From: Opitutales bacterium
GTDB lineage: Bacteria > Verrucomicrobiota > Verrucomicrobiia > Opitutales > Intestinicryptomonadaceae
Length of the DNA stretch: 9,874 nucleotides
Assembly: GCA_021641325.1 (NCBI GenBank)
Contig: JAJXPD010000071.1
Coordinates: 1-9,874 of the forward strand
Direction of reading: 5' to 3'
Within the stretch, counting starts at the first letter, position 1; each line of letters starts with the position of its first letter. The translations under genes were made by a program, and so were the position numbers. This document shows positions 8,204 through 9,874 of this stretch, piece by piece. Under the pieces are notes generated by a model. The model searched no databases and had not been told where the DNA came from. It worked only from the letters and a program-made list of their open reading frames with translations.

Positions 8204-8241
8204 TGCTCCGAACCGAATCGTCGGTTCGGGGCATTTTTTTT
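8204..8241 (+). terminator. Intrinsic terminator of the autotransporter gene
   Basis: A 13-pair stem (8204-8216 with 8221-8233) contains a single T-G wobble, closes on the tetraloop ATCG, and is followed by eight T at 8234-8241. It begins 27 bases after the TAA stop of the autotransporter gene. Five A at 8196-8200 sit three bases before the stem, so it could also stop transcripts arriving on the minus strand from ribF, though with a weaker U tract. Confidence 0.93.
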
Positions 8242-8433
8242 GCCAAGTCTGCGGCGATTGCAGGAGGTTTATTCAATAAAAAAAGGGCGCGCCCAAGATT
8301 AGGCGGGGAATGGGTTTAAGTAGCGCAACAATCAACTATTTAAAAACATGGAAATCTATGCCGACTTTGCGCGCGCGTTTACAGGGGGGCGAAGCGTGCT
8401 CCTTTTTATCGGGGTTTAGTTGTTGTTTGAGCT

Positions 8434-8477
8434 GTTGGCGGAGGGTAAAAACTGCGCCAACGGCTCTTTTGGTTGGC
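8434..8477. repeat. Competing GTTGGC/GCCAAC inverted repeats
   Basis: GTTGGCG at 8434-8440 is perfectly complementary to CGCCAAC at 8455-8461 (loop 14). The same GCCAAC (8456-8461) can instead pair with GTTGGC at 8472-8477 (loop 10). The two hairpins share the middle arm and so exclude each other. A further GTTGGC lies at 8556-8561. The sharing of one arm is seen directly; any switching role is speculation. Confidence 0.5.
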
Positions 8478-8482
8478 AAAAC

Positions 8483-8510
8483 GCAAGGCGACGCGTTTGC
8501 GCCGTCTTGC
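8483..8510 (-). terminator. Possible terminator or 3' stem-loop of the ribF transcript
   Basis: Arms 8483-8494 and 8499-8510 form a 12-position stem with tetraloop GTTT on the plus strand. Read as minus-strand RNA, eleven positions pair, one of them a U-G wobble, with one C-A mismatch. On the minus strand it lies about 185 bases past the ribF stop, is preceded by ten G and followed by GTTTTG, a poor U tract. It is the best candidate I see for stopping truB-ribF transcription inside the gap, but it is not a textbook terminator, and the stem at 8204-8233 may do that job instead. Confidence 0.4.
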
Positions 8511-8519
8511 CCCCCCCCC
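8510..8519. repeat. C10 homopolymer tract
   Basis: Ten consecutive C on the plus strand lie in non-coding DNA, directly abutting the stem-loop at 8483-8510. Runs of this length are prone to slipped-strand mispairing and to sequencing error. It lies about 180 bases beyond the ribF stop and 330 beyond the autotransporter stop, so a length change would not shift a reading frame of either gene. Confidence 0.85.
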
Positions 8520-8695
8520 ATTTTACAGGGCAGAAACGCGCCAAGCGGCGGTTGGGTTGGCAGCGGAGGCGGCGACAGGTTGCGCATCATTGAGTTCGTG
8601 CCCGACGGGAAAACGATTTCCGTGCGGACGTGCTTCCCGCTGTTTATCGCCGACTTTTTTGCGTCCGCTATTGCTGCCGAAAACGGGCTTGCGTG

Positions 8696-9640
8696 TTATT
8701 TTGTGTCCGGAGGCAAGCCGAAGTATTCCGCCGCCGCCGCCCTGTCTTTTGCTATTTGCGATTTCAGTTCGTCGAGCGATGGAAACTTCATTTCGGGGCG
8801 CAGGAATTTAAGGAAGTCGACCGAGATTTTCGTGCCCGCGCCGAAATCGACGTTTTCGAAGAGGTTTGTTTCGAGCACGGGTTCTGCAATGTCGTCGACC
8901 GTCGGATTCAGCCCGTAGTTTGCGACGCCCTTGTAGCTTGCGCCGTTTGCGCGCACTTCCGCCGCATAGACCCCGAACGGCGGCTTGCAGTCGGGATTCC
9001 ATTTGATATTGAGAGTGGGGAAGCCTATTGCGCGCCCCAATTTTTTCCCGCCCGCGACTGTTCCCCGCGCCGAGTACGGCCGCCCCGCGATTTCCCCGAA
9101 CAGTTCGAGATTTCCGCTTTCGAGCGCGTCGCGCATGAGCGAAGAGCTTTTTCTGCGCCTGTCGGGCAGGTGCTCGCTTTTGACTGCGGCGTATTTCCAG
9201 CCGTTTGCCTTTGCGGTTTCGGCGAGCGTTTTTGCGTCGCCTTTTGCGCCGTGCCCGTAGCGGAAGTTTTCGCCCGTGGCGATTCCCCTAAGCCGGGGGA
9301 ATTTCGATTTGAGGAAGCTTCCGAAATCCGCGCAAGTGCGTTCGGCGAAAGTTTTGTCGAAATTTTTGACAAAGACCGCGTCCGCGCCAGCCTCGGCGAA
9401 CATTTCCGCGCGTACGCCGCTCGGAAAGAGCATGCGGGCGGGCGGGCGTCCCATATCGACGACTTTCGACGGGTGGGGCGAAAACGTGAGGATTCCGAGT
9501 TTTGCGCCGCATTCGGCCGCCATTTTACGCGCGGCTTCGACCACGCGCATGTGTCCGCCGTGAAGGCCGTCGAACATGCCGATTGCCAGCACGCATGGGT
9601 GCAGGTAGTTGTCGATGTCGTCGAGCTGAACGGCGTTCAT
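8696..9640 (-). CDS. ribF: Bifunctional riboflavin kinase / FAD synthetase (FMN adenylyltransferase)
   Basis: This cytoplasmic enzyme phosphorylates riboflavin to FMN and adenylates FMN to FAD. The 314-residue length is normal for bacterial RibF. The N-terminal nucleotidyltransferase domain shows GMFDGLHGGH at residues 21-30, including the HxGH signature, SPHP at 54-57, GENFRYGHGAKGD at 123-135, and SSSLMRDALESGN at 165-177. The C-terminal kinase domain begins at about 186 with GRPYSARGTV, then GFPTLN at 206-211 (the P-T-x-N motif that binds Mg-ATP and flavin), PFGVYAAEV at 221-229, GVANYGLNPTV at 238-248, the expected catalytic Glu in ETNLF at 257-261, and LRPEMKF at 280-286. Its ATG follows the truB stop by four bases with no clear Shine-Dalgarno sequence, so translational coupling is likely. 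No FMN riboswitch is visible, as expected inside an operon. All key motifs are present. Confidence 0.97.
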   Translation of the reverse strand: MNAVQLDDIDNYLHPCVLAIGMFDGLHGGHMRVVEAARKMAAECGAKLGILTFSPHPSKVVDMGRPPARMLFPSGVRAEMFAEAGADAVFVKNFDKTFAERTCADFGSFLKSKFPRLRGIATGENFRYGHGAKGDAKTLAETAKANGWKYAAVKSEHLPDRRRKSSSLMRDALESGNLELFGEIAGRPYSARGTVAGGKKLGRAIGFPTLNIKWNPDCKPPFGVYAAEVRANGASYKGVANYGLNPTVDDIAEPVLETNLFENVDFGAGTKISVDFLKFLRPEMKFPSLDELKSQIAKDRAAAAEYFGLPPDTK

Positions 9641-9644
9641 TTTG

Positions 9645-9874
9645 TCAGAGCGCGAAGCTCGGCACTGCCGACGCCACGGGTATGAGGATTTTCTTTATCG
9701 CCGAGGGGCTCAGTTGCGAAAGCTTTTCTACGGTGATTGCGTTTTCGACGGTGAATTTGTCGCTCGAAATTCTGCGCAGTTGCGTCATGTGCGCCCCGCA
9801 GCCGATTTTCTTGCCGAGGTCGTGGCAGACGGTTCTCACATATGTGCCCTTGCTGCACGCGAGCCTGAACTTCG
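9645..9874 (-). CDS. truB: tRNA pseudouridine(55) synthase, C-terminal part (runs off the window)
   Basis: TruB converts U55 in the T-loop of tRNAs to pseudouridine. Only the last 75 or so residues are visible: the frame is open at the window edge and ends with TGA at 9647-9645. The diagnostic stretch reads [18 protein letters not shown] then [14 protein letters not shown], matching the conserved CSKGTY-[IV]-R-T and LG-x-K-[IL]-GCGAH-x-x-x-LRR motifs of the family. The catalytic Asp lies upstream, outside the window. The protein stops soon after the [13 protein letters not shown] segment, where the E. coli enzyme goes on into a PUA-like RNA-binding domain, so this is a short-form TruB, as in several other phyla. 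It sits four bases upstream of ribF in the same transcript. Confidence 0.95.
   Translation of the reverse strand, partial: KFRLACSKGTYVRTVCHDLGKKIGCGAHMTQLRRISSDKFTVENAITVEKLSQLSPSAIKKILIPVASAVPSFAL

Larger units (their letters stand above)
8242..8695. other. Intergenic region between convergent genes, rich in inverted repeats
   Basis: No open frame here resembles a known protein or has a credible start with coding-like composition. Visible structure includes: the palindrome GGGCGCGCCC at 8285-8294 next to seven A; alternating GC at 8369-8377; TTTACAGGG repeated directly at 8378-8386 and 8522-8530; GTTGGC at 8434, 8472 and 8556 with inverted partner GCCAAC at 8456; a large stem-loop at 8483-8510; and ten C at 8510-8519. 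This could be a dispersed repeat element or the structured 3' untranslated region of the truB-ribF transcript. An AGGAGG at 8262-8267 has no credible gene after it. Confidence 0.5.

Noticed and set aside
8278..8294. GGGCGCGCCC with A7 as a minus-strand terminator
   Set aside because: The palindrome can form only a three-pair stem around a CGCG loop, too weak despite the U tract it would give on the minus strand.
8336..8590. Minus-strand frame of 84 codons in the intergenic block
   Set aside because: Composition (Pro-rich start, CKMGGG over the G-run) looks like translated non-coding repeat DNA; no ribosome binding site and no recognisable domain.
8310..8918. Plus-strand frame of 202 codons, loosely preceded by AGGAGG at 8262-8267
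   Set aside because: The Shine-Dalgarno-like motif is about 40 bases from the ATG, the frame crosses the C10 run and the hairpins, and its second half is antisense to ribF.
8630..9685. Plus-strand frame of 351 codons
   Set aside because: It lies entirely antisense to ribF and the truB end, whose motifs are unambiguous; its Arg/Phe/Ala-rich product is a shadow.

Overview
The window carries one very large gene and the 3' end of a housekeeping operon, facing each other. The organism is Gram-negative: the large gene encodes a type V autotransporter with a signal peptide, a repetitive passenger and a C-terminal outer-membrane beta-barrel ending in Phe. Nothing here fixes the phylum. Weak or absent Shine-Dalgarno sequences and a giant Asn/Gly/Val-rich autotransporter would suit a PVC-group (Verrucomicrobiota-like) bacterium, but that is a guess.

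Layout. Positions 1-86 are AT-rich leader without a gene. Positions 87-8177 (+) encode a 2696-residue autotransporter adhesin-like protein: signal peptide (about residues 1-35), a distinct N-terminal portion (to about 190), a solenoid of short beta-repeats (about 190-2230), a non-repetitive junction (about 2230-2325), an alpha-helical linker (about 2325-2415) and a barrel of about 280 residues. A near-perfect intrinsic terminator follows at 8204-8241. Positions 8242-8695 hold no convincing gene but are rich in inverted repeats and contain a ten-base C run. On the minus strand, 9874-9645 is the 3' end of truB and 9640-8696 is ribF, a translationally coupled pair four bases apart. The truB-ribF order is a common bacterial arrangement.

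How they work together. The autotransporter is probably its own transcription unit with a surface role (adhesion, aggregation or shielding). TruB (tRNA U55 pseudouridylation) and RibF (FMN/FAD synthesis) are cytoplasmic housekeeping enzymes with no evident functional link to it.

Most striking observations. The passenger shows a measurable repeat hierarchy: half-rungs of about 9 residues, rungs of 17-18 residues, and 67-68-residue modules repeated in near register. The intergenic block beside ribF has a 12-position stem-loop abutting the C10 run and several GTTGGC/GCCAAC inverted words, so it may be a dispersed element or a 3' regulatory/terminator structure. I see no CRISPR, RNA gene, insertion sequence or clearly new enzymatic system.
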